DNA from: Amoebophrya sp. AT5.2
Lineage: Eukaryota; Sar; Dinophyceae; Syndiniales; Amoebophryaceae
NCBI GenBank assembly: GCA_005223375.1
Contig: RXOD01003951.1
Location: forward strand, 1-34,949
DNA: 34,949 nt
Direction of reading: 5' to 3'
In this document: piece after piece, positions 21,758 to 31,017 of the stretch
Layout: each line of letters begins with the position of its first letter
Numbering within the stretch: position 1 is the first letter of the stretch
Notes under the pieces: model-generated
Told to the model about the DNA's origin: nothing
Database searches by the model: none
The model's input: the letters and a program-made list of their open reading frames with translations, nothing else
Translations under genes and position numbers: made by a program

Positions 21758-23684
21758 TCATTTCGCGGATGCGTGATAAAGCGCCGCAGCTGCTCCGGTA
21801 AATGTAAGCCAGAGCATGAACTCGAACGCACCAGAACGGCTGGTGGTTTCATACCTGGTTTGTTCCACGGGCGAAAAGACGACGACCGGATCTGGACTAT
21901 CCCTGCTTGGATTCGGATCATGTGGCGGCATATCCAACAGCTGCATTGCCTCGTGTTCGTGGTCAGGTTGTACGTTAAAGTTATGCTCCGGAGGGTCTGG
22001 CAACCTCTCCAGATATCCTCCAAACTCCTCTGGGTCCGCGTCAAGTCGCGGACGCCTGGAATTGTAACGGTTAAATGAATTACACGCCGAGTTTTACGAT
22101 CACACTCAGCACCATGCATGGAACAAAATTGAACTACCTAGTAGTGGTCATCACCAGTATCTTCTTCTTCTGCGAGGCTGTCGCACACTACAAAAAAAGC
22201 TTCTCTCGGTAGAAGAAGACAGCAGCAGGTGTTGAGTCTTACGTGCTTGCAGCTGCTTCTCCTTCTTCTCGCGGGTGCTGTCGTTTTGCTTTTGCTGCTG
22301 CTTCTCGTGGCGGGCCAAAATTGTACTCGGGCGCGTGTACGTTTGCCGCGTTTGATGCTGAAGCCCCCCCGCCGATGCTCAATCCGCCCCCCACCTTGCC
22401 ACCGATGCCTCCCCCGCCGCCTGACATCAGATTGTGCCCGTTGCCGATCGAGGACGTTGATGCCGTGCTCGCGCTGCTTCCGCCGCCGACCGCCATCTGT
22501 TTGTGGTGTTTCTGTCGCCGCCCGCCGCCGTGATTTTGGCCCCCTGCTCCTCCTGAAGCAGGATGGTGGTAGCCACCGAGACCTCCACTGCTGGTGCCTC
22601 CTCCAACAACGGCGGAGCTCGAGTGCGACCCGCCGCTCGACAAATTCGGCGCGCCGATGCTCTGGATGCTCATCCCGCCAGCCCCTCCTGGGGCGCCGCT
22701 TCCCGAAGATGCGCGATTCATGTTCACGCTGGAATAGCCCATCATGTCGCTCGGAGCGAATCGCGGCATCTGGAGCCCAGGAGGAGAACCGTTTGGTGAG
22801 CCTGTCGCGAACCGGCCCTGGTGTTCGGATAAGATAAATTTAGTGGAGGCTGCGGTGTCAAGAAATAGGTGTGATCCAAGCCCATCGAGGACAACAATAA
22901 CAAAAGAGATGATCATTAGATAGCTTCTAGACTCAAAAACGACCGTGGACAAGACCACAGAGCGAACGCAGTACCCCTGCCGATGGCGTTTGCATCTGTG
23001 GCGGCGCCGGCGCGAAGCTGGTTGGGTTCATGGTTGTGCTGACTGGAGACGTGAAACTTCCAGTGTAGGGCCGCAAATGTGTCCCCGAATCACCCTGGTT
23101 AGAGTTCACCCAATTCAGTAAGCGAATCTGGTCCCCCCCGCCTTTATTCATCGCCTCCGGAGACCCACTCGCCGGCCTCCCCGACGTGCCAGTGCTGCCG
23201 TGCGGGTAGCGCGCTTTTTTTTGGGCTGCACTGTTTTGCACCGGGGACCGCATGTGCATCTTACTCTCCGCGCTAAAAAGCGACAACGAGTGAGAGCTCG
23301 ATGAAGCCCGTCGCGACTCTGTAGTCGTAGGAGCCCGGGTCGCGGTGTGGCAATTTCTTGATGAAAAGACTTCTTCGACTGCTTCGCGTAGCGACCTGTT
23401 GCTACCTCGATAAGCGGGCTACACGATGAAGGAAACATAAACCGATCGTGGCCATTGCCACTAAAATGGCACAGGGACGTGCCTGAAAAAGCAAATAGTA
23501 CAAGAAGCGGCAGCGATGCTATTGCCTGTGGTGTAAGACTTTCGCAGGGACGCGCACGCGAAGGTAGAAAGTAGACAGCTGCAAAGGATGTGTAGCCATT
23601 CAAAACTAAAACCATTTTTTGTGGGGTAAAATGTGGGGGTAGCCCTGCAGGACATGGAAATAATGTTGAAGCCGCCATTCGCAT
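21758..23684 (-). CDS. Ser/Gly/Pro-rich protein with C-terminal membrane anchor
   Basis: Exons 23684-23502, 23418-22975, 22817-22243 and 22055-21758 give 499 residues with every junction in phase. The first exon is the least certain; it encodes a Pro/Leu-rich stretch from ATG 23684 (or 23678). The middle is low complexity, with SMSIQSIGAPNLSSGG-like and GGGGGIGGKVGGG runs and a His/Gln/Lys-rich patch. The last exon is more ordered (DPEEFGGYLERLPDPPEHNF) and ends in a hydrophobic helix FEFMLWLTFTGAAAALYHA just before the stop. That resembles a tail anchor, so a cytosol-facing protein held in an internal membrane is likely. The last intron (22056-22242) has textbook GTAAGA and TTCCAG ends. The next gene's acceptor follows within 47 bases. 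Family unknown. Confidence 0.7.
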
Positions 23685-24596
23685 AGTATGCGGTACGCGG
23701 ACGCGTGCAAATGCAATCACTCCGAAAGTACTAGCTTGCCGTCGATTTGAGTCCACCTCATCAATCATCACGCGCGACCCAAGAGTGTGTTTCACCATTT
23801 CGGTTTGACTTTAGTGTCCGGCGGTGGACGTTTTTTCGCTCTTTCTTCAGACACACATACTTATCTATGCCAGAACAACAGTTTCCATGCGCGGTATCAA
23901 CATTACATCGCCTTCGCCTGCGAGAGGAAAATAAGACCTCTACCACTTCCAGCGGTAGTTTAGCTTTAGCCTTGAGCATCACTCAGAATCAATGAATTAT
24001 CATTGTCGTGCAATGAATTTCCATGATTCAGATACGCAGTGGCCGTCACCGTCAGTTTTTTCTGTGCTGTATAAGCTGCTACCAGCCTTCTCGATTTTTC
24101 GGCTGTGCGATCATTCTCTTCACCATTTTTTCCAAATTCTCGCACTTCTGCTTTGATTCGCGGCGGCCCGCCCTTTTGGCACATTGATTTCTAGAGTGAG
24201 TATGAATGTTACCTCCAGAACAACAGGAGGCTAAGGTCGACTCCCCGCACCCGCGTGTCATGATGATGAATTTTGGCTTCTAGTAGTACCTAATATACCA
24301 TCTTCACTATGTATAACATGCATGCGCATGGGCACGTCGAGAACCTAGCCGTGGCCCTGGCCGCCTTCAAGTTTCGTTCGCATCGACCTCGACGTGGCCA
24401 TCAAATGATTTCTGGAAGGAATTACACGGACACAAATTTTCCGTTTATTTCCGTGTGAAATTCTTTTCCATGCCACCATTATCGGGCTTACGACCTACCC
24501 GCTGTCTATCACGTTCACGATTGATCTCGAGGGAGACGATAAAGACAATATGCAGTGAAGATTATAAAAGCTTATAGCTTCAAAGTGGTGACATAG
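23685..24596. other. Intergenic with a possible decayed plus-strand coding piece
   Basis: On the plus strand, one frame from 24361 to a TGA at 24556-24558 reads FVRIDLDVAIK, one in-frame TGA (24406-24408), then FLEGITRTQIF, FHATIIGLTTYPLSITFTI and DLEGDDKDNMQ. The residue pattern is protein-like despite the stop, so it may be a pseudogene fragment or an exon pair. An imperfect inverted repeat, GAATTACACGGA against TTCCGTGTGAAATTC, lies at about 24419-24463. Nothing else is clear. Confidence 0.3.
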
Positions 24597-24760
24597 CTAA
24601 TCTTGCGGCGTTGACACCTTAGATTTTTCTGCTTCTATCTTCTTCTTTTCCACCCGCCTGGGTGTTTCATTTCGTTGCTGAGGCTCAAAACTTTCAAAAC
24701 ACTTCTGAAGGAACGCGAATGACTGAGCAGTACGCATGCTGATTAAGATTTTTATTTCAG
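24597..24760 (-). other. Possible extra terminal exon, Lys/Glu-rich
   Basis: A minus-strand frame follows an AATCAG acceptor near 24742 and reads FAFLQKCFESFEPQQRNE, then RRVEKKKIEAEKSK, to a TAG at 24597-24599. It lies just downstream of the coiled-coil gene and shares its charged composition. It could be an alternative last exon of that gene, but I find no convincing donor for it. Confidence 0.22.
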
Positions 24761-24969
24761 CAATGTATAGTAGTTTCTCTTGCTTCTGTGCTACGACCAA
24801 AAGTCGGCCTTTCCATTCAGTGGACGCAAGATGATCCTGGAGCTAAGTTCCTGCCACCTTCGCGTTATCCCATGCGAAGAAGACGCCCCCGCCTTTTTCG
24901 CTCCCTCGCCTTTTTCGCTCGCTTCGTGTTCATGATTTGTGTTCTTCAACTGTTGAAGAATGATTTCCT

Positions 24970-27331
24970 TCAATGTTGAACATAATTTCCTTTCAATCGG
25001 CTAAAGGTCCTCACACCTCGCAACGGAGACGAGGAACGGTGGTCAGCTGCTATCGGTGTCTCGACGGTCGACTGCGGCGCGTCACCATCGTACGTGCCCC
25101 TGCTACTCGTTGTGAGTACAGCTGCAGACGCCGCATTCGTCGATGATGGACTGGGATCACCTTTCTCCGCGAATTCATCGTCTTTCTGTCCGGGTGGGAG
25201 GCGACTACCAATTCTTCGGTACTGAGCGCCCCCCTGGGCGGTTTTGGAGGTTGGATCCGTCTCCGCCAAGAACGTGGATGCGCCACCTGTGCTTGTGGTT
25301 TCACCCGGGCGGGAAGACGGAAGAAGCTTTTTTTCCACCTGCTCCGGCTGGTGCGACGTGCTCGCGGGCGTGCGGCGGTCCGTGGTCGTGCTCGTGTCCG
25401 TTTCCAGCGAAGACGCGATGCTTGTAATTGTAGGCATGCTGCGGCGCCGCGGGCGCAAGCCTGGTAACTGAAGCTCGACCGCCCCGGAGAGGTCTTCGTC
25501 GTCGTTGCCGGCCGAATCGAGTGGAGATGGAGAGGTCGGCGCCGACGGGGGAGAGGTTGGCGCAGCCGGCGAGGGATAGCCAGGATTTGCAGCAGCACCA
25601 CCATTTTTGGGCGGAGCAGCAGCGACGGTTTTGGCCTTCGCAGAGAGAGGAGTAGAAGGCGCTCCCGCGGCCCGTGCGGTAGCCGTCGCGGCTTTCATCT
25701 GCGCGACCGCCTTGGTGTAGGCTTCTAGCTCCTTTTTCAGGATGTCCTCCAGGTCTTTTGCCACTTTCAACTGCTGGGGCAGCTCGTTTGTCCCACTGTA
25801 TAAGCCCTTTCTCACGAGCTTTTGAAACTCCCGTTCCTTTTCGCCCTCAGCCAGCCGGTCTTTTGCCACTTTCAACTGCAGCTGGTGCAGCTCTGGCGCA
25901 CTGAACAAGCCCTTTTTCATGAGAAACTCCTGTTCCTTTTTGACCTCAGCCAACCTGGAACTAGCCACCCTCAAGTCATTCGCGACTCGCTGTTCGTCTT
26001 CCGCATGCCACCTCATGAGCAAGTTAATGATTTCCGCGCGGCGATGCGGTAACCATACCTTTATTGTTGTGTCAAAGTTATAATTGGCCGCACCCGCAGC
26101 TCGTGCAAAATACTACCCGAGCCAAACCAGCACAAGCGCCACACCAGATAAACTATGTGTTGGTGAAGCTGATAGGGGGAAGGCTGATGGGCATGGGAAT
26201 GGGAAAAAAAGCAACTATTAAAAGCGGTCGAGGGTCAGGGTGAGATCAGGTAATATGTCTAATTTATCTGCGTAAAGAAAACATGGATGCGATAGCATCT
26301 AAAATAAGAATAGCAGCAGAATTAAATAATACTTACCTTCGTTTGGTCCATCATCTCCCCTTTTAGATACTGGATTAGCAGTCGTGCCCCCACGCGCTTG
26401 CGCAAAGCGCGATCGGTGCGGTCCAGATCGCTCTGGAAGAAGCTGTAGGTGTAGGCGGAGCTGGGGCTACCCTGTTCCATGTAGAAGTGCTCCTCATCTG
26501 GCAGCAGAATCATCTTCCAGACGATGTATGGGGTCTTCTCGAGCAGGCTGCCGGATCCGCTGAAGGTGCGTCCTTTGCTCCCCAGCAGTTCTGAAATGAT
26601 GGTCCACGACAGCTCCACGGGGTCGATGTAACTGAGCATTTGCCCGTCGTATCCTTCCACACCACCGGCTCAGTCATGTCGACCGGCTCGATGTTGTCCT
26701 TGCGTCCCGGTTTCACCGGTTCAAGCAAGGTGCCCGCTTCGTGAAACGTCGCAGGGAACCAAAACCGACTTGCAGGAAGCTGCGTGATCCGGTGTGCTAA
26801 ATTGCTCGCCTTGTTCCCCGGTGAAACGTCGACGAGTGTAGGCGTAGGGGCGCTACTGAAGGAAAAAGTTGGGCTTGTAGTGCCAGTCCCAGAGCTGGTG
26901 CTACTGCAAGTTGTCCTACTCCCTCCAGAAGTGGTGCTACAAGTGCTCGTCCTCCGACTCATGCTCGGAGATTTCAATTGTTTGCCCTGCGGCGAACGCG
27001 GTTTTCCGGGCACGGAGATCTGGCCCACCTTCTCGAAGAACTCTCCGAGAGTCAAGCTCCTTCGATTAGTCTTGATCACCGCGGTGCCTGCGCCTGCGAC
27101 CCCCGCAAAAGCGAGACGGGTCTCGTCACCTTGGTCTTGCTTTGGGGCCAGGCTAACGTCAACATCGCCAGCCTCCAGTCTCACCCAACCCAAGGAATTT
27201 TCCGTGACAAAATCGCGAAACGCGATCTGTCCGAGGAACTCAGCGGTGGCCGGAACGATGAGGTCGTGCGCGGAAAGCAAACCGACGGCGAGCGCGCCGG
27301 CGCGGATCGCGGAACGCAGAGCAGAGGCCAT
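24970..27331 (-). CDS. Signal-bearing protein with repeated coiled coil
   Basis: Exons are 27331-26337 and 26058-24970, joined in phase 0 by a GTAAGT...AAAG intron of 278 bases. An N-terminal hydrophobic segment (AIRAGALAVGLLSAHDLIV) looks like a signal peptide or anchor. The ATG at 27331 places it at the very start; an in-frame ATG at 27388 would add 19 polar residues. An ordered region follows (FRDFVTENSLGWVRLEAGDV, later SYIDPVELSWTIISELLG). The second exon opens with helical repeats of LKVAKDRLAEGEKEREFQ type, with KGLYS/KGLFS between them, then a Pro/Ser/Thr-rich tail. The first exon changes frame at 26653-26669 (minus-strand GGTGGTGTGG). Upstream and downstream frames are both coding-like and meet there, and no intron fits, so a small indel is likely. 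No family is recognised; the repeats suggest a structural or scaffold role. Confidence 0.66.
25754..25879 (-). repeat. Coding tandem repeat, 105-bp period
   Basis: A 21-base stretch (25754-25774) recurs exactly at 25859-25879, a spacing of 105 bases or 35 codons. The encoded repeat begins LKVAKD and contains EKEREFQKLVRKGLYS. A more diverged copy (LRVASSRLAEVKKEQEF) lies just upstream in the protein. This is a recent internal duplication within a coiled coil. Confidence 0.85.
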
Positions 27332-28053
27332 GTTGATGGTGCGTGTTGATGTCTTTGTGCGCGTATGCGTGTCCGCACCAATGTCCACTACTACCTCTAC
27401 GGTGATGACGATGCAGCTCTACTAAATGATATGGTGCAAAATTAGCTAGATGATCCTACTCTTCCTCTTCCAGAATAGCAGCACCACCACCAGAAGCAGA
27501 TGAACTTAAAGTTAAACTACTACCAACGAACCTAGTAAGAAGTAAGTTCAAAACGATAGACTTGCACTTGCAGATGCAGAAGAGCTCGGCGTTCAAATCC
27601 CCCGCGGTTTTAAAGTAGTAGATCTAGATTTTTAGATTTACGAAGTATTCGATCTTGAACTCACGTCGCGATTATGAATCGCAGATGCAGACACAAGATC
27701 ATTCAATCAATCGTGGAAGACCACTTTTTATAGATACGCTCGTTGTACTAGTTTTCGACCTTTGTTTTTACGCACGCTAGCTTGCCTCGCCTGCGCGACC
27801 GACGTCGACAAAAATACTTCTCATTTTTTTAGAACGTAGCAGGTGTTGAAGCTCAAGCTTCCTGCTATCCATCGTGATTCGCGACTTCTGGGGATCTCTC
27901 TTTTTGGATGCGATTTACCGGAGCCGTCAATATAGCACATGTGATTGGAGCAGTGAGAATCTGATGTGAAGAGCCACTAAGTAGGCTAAGTAGGTGGTAC
28001 GACACCTGGTGACGAAGACGCCATGATCCACCGTCTGTAAGCTACTGCTGATT
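27332..28053. other. Intergenic, no confident gene
   Basis: This is the 3' side of the methyltransferase gene and the leader of the coiled-coil gene. It is AT-rich, with TAGTA- and AGATTT-type tracts and no long frame on either strand. I see no RNA gene or strong repeat. Confidence 0.5.
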
Positions 28054-29964
28054 CTAGAAGCCAAACTGGATCCACCACATGCCATCCGACGCGAGGTAGA
28101 CAGGTTTCTGGAGCCGTTTTCCGATCGCGACTACAGCCATCGGTAACCCCGGGTACTGGAACTGAAAGTCGTGTCCGCACAGTATCACCGGTCCCTCCGG
28201 TTTCAGCTTCCTTATCCAGGACGTCACGTCTTCCGCCACTGCCCGGTAGTCGTGTCGCGCGTCTAGGAAAATGAGATCAAATCCGTTTCTGCCTTGCTGC
28301 TCCTGTGCGTTACCCTCGGCTCCGGCTGGGCCCGCGATCGTGTCTGGGAACAGTTTTGCCGCCTGCAGGCTCTTTTCTCTGACCAAAACGGAGCGGTCCC
28401 CGAACCTTCGCAATTTCGCGAGCACGTGCTCGTGCATCTCGTCGCCGTTGTTCGCTGGGGCGACTTTCGGGTCATTCATGTACGGGTCCACGCCCACGTG
28501 CAGTCCCAGTTGCGTTTCGTCGTAGATCTCGAGCAGCCGCTCGGTTGAGTTTGCCGTGTCGACGCCCACCTCTACCATGCGGAGGGGGTCTGCCTCTGCG
28601 CGGCTTTCGGAGCCGGGGGCCGTCCGAAACCCCAGCAACAGGTCCAGCAGGTACGTGAGAACGTTCCACCGTTTTGGTCCCACGTCCACGAAGACGAACG
28701 GGGAGCCAGGGGCGAGCTTCTCGTGCGTGCCGGCGATCAGGTCCCGCAACATGGCCTGCTCGAAATCGTTTTCGTTCACTTCAAGCCTCCAAAGATGAAA
28801 ATTCACCAGCACGCTCATCGACCAATTCTCGATCAGCAAGGACGTGCGGCGGTGAATCTGCTCGACGAGGGCGGCGAGATGAAAATTAGAGGTGGAAGAA
28901 GACGAAGATCGCGCTACAATCCCCTCCACCTCCTGTACAAGGGCTTCAAAGTGCCGGTGGACCACGGCCGTCGTCGTGTTACAGAATCGGGGGGGTCGGT
29001 CGAGCTTCACGTAGCGCCCATTTCCGTCTGCTGGGTGAGCGAGAATCATGTAGCCCTCGGTTTTGGGAAACGTCGCCGCCACGGCGGTTTCCGGAGATGT
29101 AGTTATTTCTGCTCCCGGCACTGATGCATCTGTGCCATCGTCGTAGTACTCGCCATGTCGACGTCGTGCTGAGTTTTTTGCGACTCCTGCACCTTCTGCA
29201 GGAACTGGTTTATCTGCTCCTACGCCATCTTCTTCTGCCACCTCCTCCTCCGCATACGCATTCGTCGAATCTGTGCCGGTGCTCTCTTCTTCTGTTGTTG
29301 GGATTGGCGGTGGTGGCGGGGCATCGCCACCGTCGCTGCGTACGCCAAACTCGGCATCTACCCACTCGTGGAAGATTCGCGTCCGCTTGTTCGCAGTGTC
29401 CACGAACTCACCCCATGTGTCGGAGTCCAAAAACAGCGCGCCGCCGCCGGCCTCCGCCGCTGATTTTTCATTTTCTTTGCCGTCCCCTACTTCCCGTTCC
29501 TCGGCGGCAAGCGCTAAATCGAAGACTTTCTTCCACAGGTCCACAAAATTGTTGCAGAGGTCCAGGGACCACTTGTCGGCGTCGTAGGTGATGTAGTGCG
29601 AGTTGTCGGGCGTGATCGCAGAACAGTCGAGGTCATCCAGCATGTTCCCCTTTAGTTGACGTAAGCACGACGACTTTTCATTTTCTGCGGATGCGGATTC
29701 CCCGCCCACGCAATCCTTCCATTTCAGAGGCCACCTAACGTCGTAGTACTCATCTGGGAAGCGTAGCACGCTCTCAACGGTGACGCATGCGAGAAGAAGT
29801 CCTCGCAGTCGCGCTGCTAGCAGCACGGCGGCACCCGCAGACTGACCAGACAAAGGCGCGCCGGCTGGTCGTCCCATGAAGCTGCAGCATCGTCCTCGAT
29901 AGGCTCTTCGACGCCTCCTCATCCTTGTGGCCCTCGCACGAATTTTCAATCCGCCCACAGACAT
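28054..29964 (-). CDS. Membrane-anchored class I SAM-dependent methyltransferase
   Basis: A single frame of 636 residues. A basic N-terminus precedes a hydrophobic helix (AAVLLAARLRGLLLACVTV, about residues 44-64), fitting a signal anchor with the rest in a lumen or outside the cell. An acidic, Pro-rich linker follows. The C-terminal third is a Rossmann methyltransferase: MVEVGVDTANSTERLLE near 460 is the SAM-binding first strand and loop, GLHVGVDPY the second strand with its acidic tip, and FDLIFLDARHDYRAVAEDV near 560 the fourth strand. It ends GPVILCGHDF and SDGMWWIQF. The LDARHDY and terminal WWI features match the Methyltransf_24 type. The SAM loop has Asn-Ser where Gly-x-Ser is usual. 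The substrate cannot be told. An ATG four bases upstream is in another frame. Confidence 0.85.
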   Translation of the reverse strand: MSVGGLKIRARATRMRRRRRAYRGRCCSFMGRPAGAPLSGQSAGAAVLLAARLRGLLLACVTVESVLRFPDEYYDVRWPLKWKDCVGGESASAENEKSSCLRQLKGNMLDDLDCSAITPDNSHYITYDADKWSLDLCNNFVDLWKKVFDLALAAEEREVGDGKENEKSAAEAGGGALFLDSDTWGEFVDTANKRTRIFHEWVDAEFGVRSDGGDAPPPPPIPTTEEESTGTDSTNAYAEEEVAEEDGVGADKPVPAEGAGVAKNSARRRHGEYYDDGTDASVPGAEITTSPETAVAATFPKTEGYMILAHPADGNGRYVKLDRPPRFCNTTTAVVHRHFEALVQEVEGIVARSSSSSTSNFHLAALVEQIHRRTSLLIENWSMSVLVNFHLWRLEVNENDFEQAMLRDLIAGTHEKLAPGSPFVFVDVGPKRWNVLTYLLDLLLGFRTAPGSESRAEADPLRMVEVGVDTANSTERLLEIYDETQLGLHVGVDPYMNDPKVAPANNGDEMHEHVLAKLRRFGDRSVLVREKSLQAAKLFPDTIAGPAGAEGNAQEQQGRNGFDLIFLDARHDYRAVAEDVTSWIRKLKPEGPVILCGHDFQFQYPGLPMAVVAIGKRLQKPVYLASDGMWWIQFGF

Positions 29965-31017
29965 ACATCTACATGAAATGCGGTCCGAACGAAAAGCGTT
30001 TCAAAAGAAGATCATCGAGTCGAGGATTTACAGCTGCAGCAGACGACGGACACCGATGAAAGTGATGAGAGTGAAACCCGCCGAAAAATCCATTCATAGA
30101 ATTAGTGACGACGAAAACACGCGACGAGCCAGAACGGAAGCGCAAAATTTAATTGGAGAAGTACACTACGAAAGAAGCACGACGACGTGGACCCAACGCA
30201 CGCGCATGAAGAGAAGCGAGCCAACGACGAGAGAACCAGCGACGAGCTGCATCTGCTTCATCTTCAAGAACTGCCATAGTTGTACGATGCCAGTAGCTAC
30301 TCCTACTGAATTCAAGAATTTGGATTAGCACCATAGTACCAGTAGTCTGGTGGTGGCGCAGGAGCACTCCGCTCCCACAGTTTTCTCGTGGATTCATTGA
30401 TGTAAGAGGAGGACCCGAGCCTTGGTTGTCGTTTTCGCCCAAGAATAAGAAACGCATACCGTATACCAAACATTCGTAGTAGACAGGATTCGTTTACATG
30501 TGAGCTGACCGCGCTGCTACCTTTGACTAGCCCCATCAATCGTAGTCGTGTTTGTTTTTGAGCAAACGCCAGAGTCTGAGCAGGAGGTGCGCATGGTCTT
30601 TAAATCATGGAGTTTTTCTGAAATTCTACAATGTGTCAAGCCCTAGGTAGTGGTGACATGAAGACGACCTTAAGGTGGAGGCAAGGGGGAGTGACACTGT
30701 TGAGTCGCCTTGTTATGGCTATGCAAGAAAATCAAAATGTGCCGACATCGGTAAATTTTGTGCTGGTGCAGTATCCGTATGGTAGCGGGTAAGAATGTGT
30801 TCTAGGAAAGACCCGGCGGTACCGCTTCGGCTTCGTGCTTCGTGATAAGAAAGCATCACTGGTTTGATCAACAGGTTGATTGACGTTTATCGTGACGAGG
30901 AGGTGAAGGGCTGCGTATGTGAAGGAGTAGGAGCGGTTCCCAAGATAAATCCCTTACCTTTTTTTTGCTCCAGCAGGGGATGATTGAAAGTGAAACAGCC
31001 GGCGACGCTATTAAATG
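29965..31017. other. Intergenic, with one possible short minus-strand frame
   Basis: This follows the phospholipase D stop and leads into the methyltransferase gene. A minus-strand frame from ATG 30536 to TGA 30312 (74 codons) ends RKLWERSAPAPPPDYWYYG, which looks more protein-like than its neighbours and may be a small gene or an exon. The plus-strand frame 29927-30328 is basic, overlaps the start of the methyltransferase gene, and is probably chance. Confidence 0.35.

Noticed and set aside
29927..30328. Plus-strand 133-codon basic frame
   Set aside because: It overlaps the start of the methyltransferase gene and has no domain, so it is probably chance.
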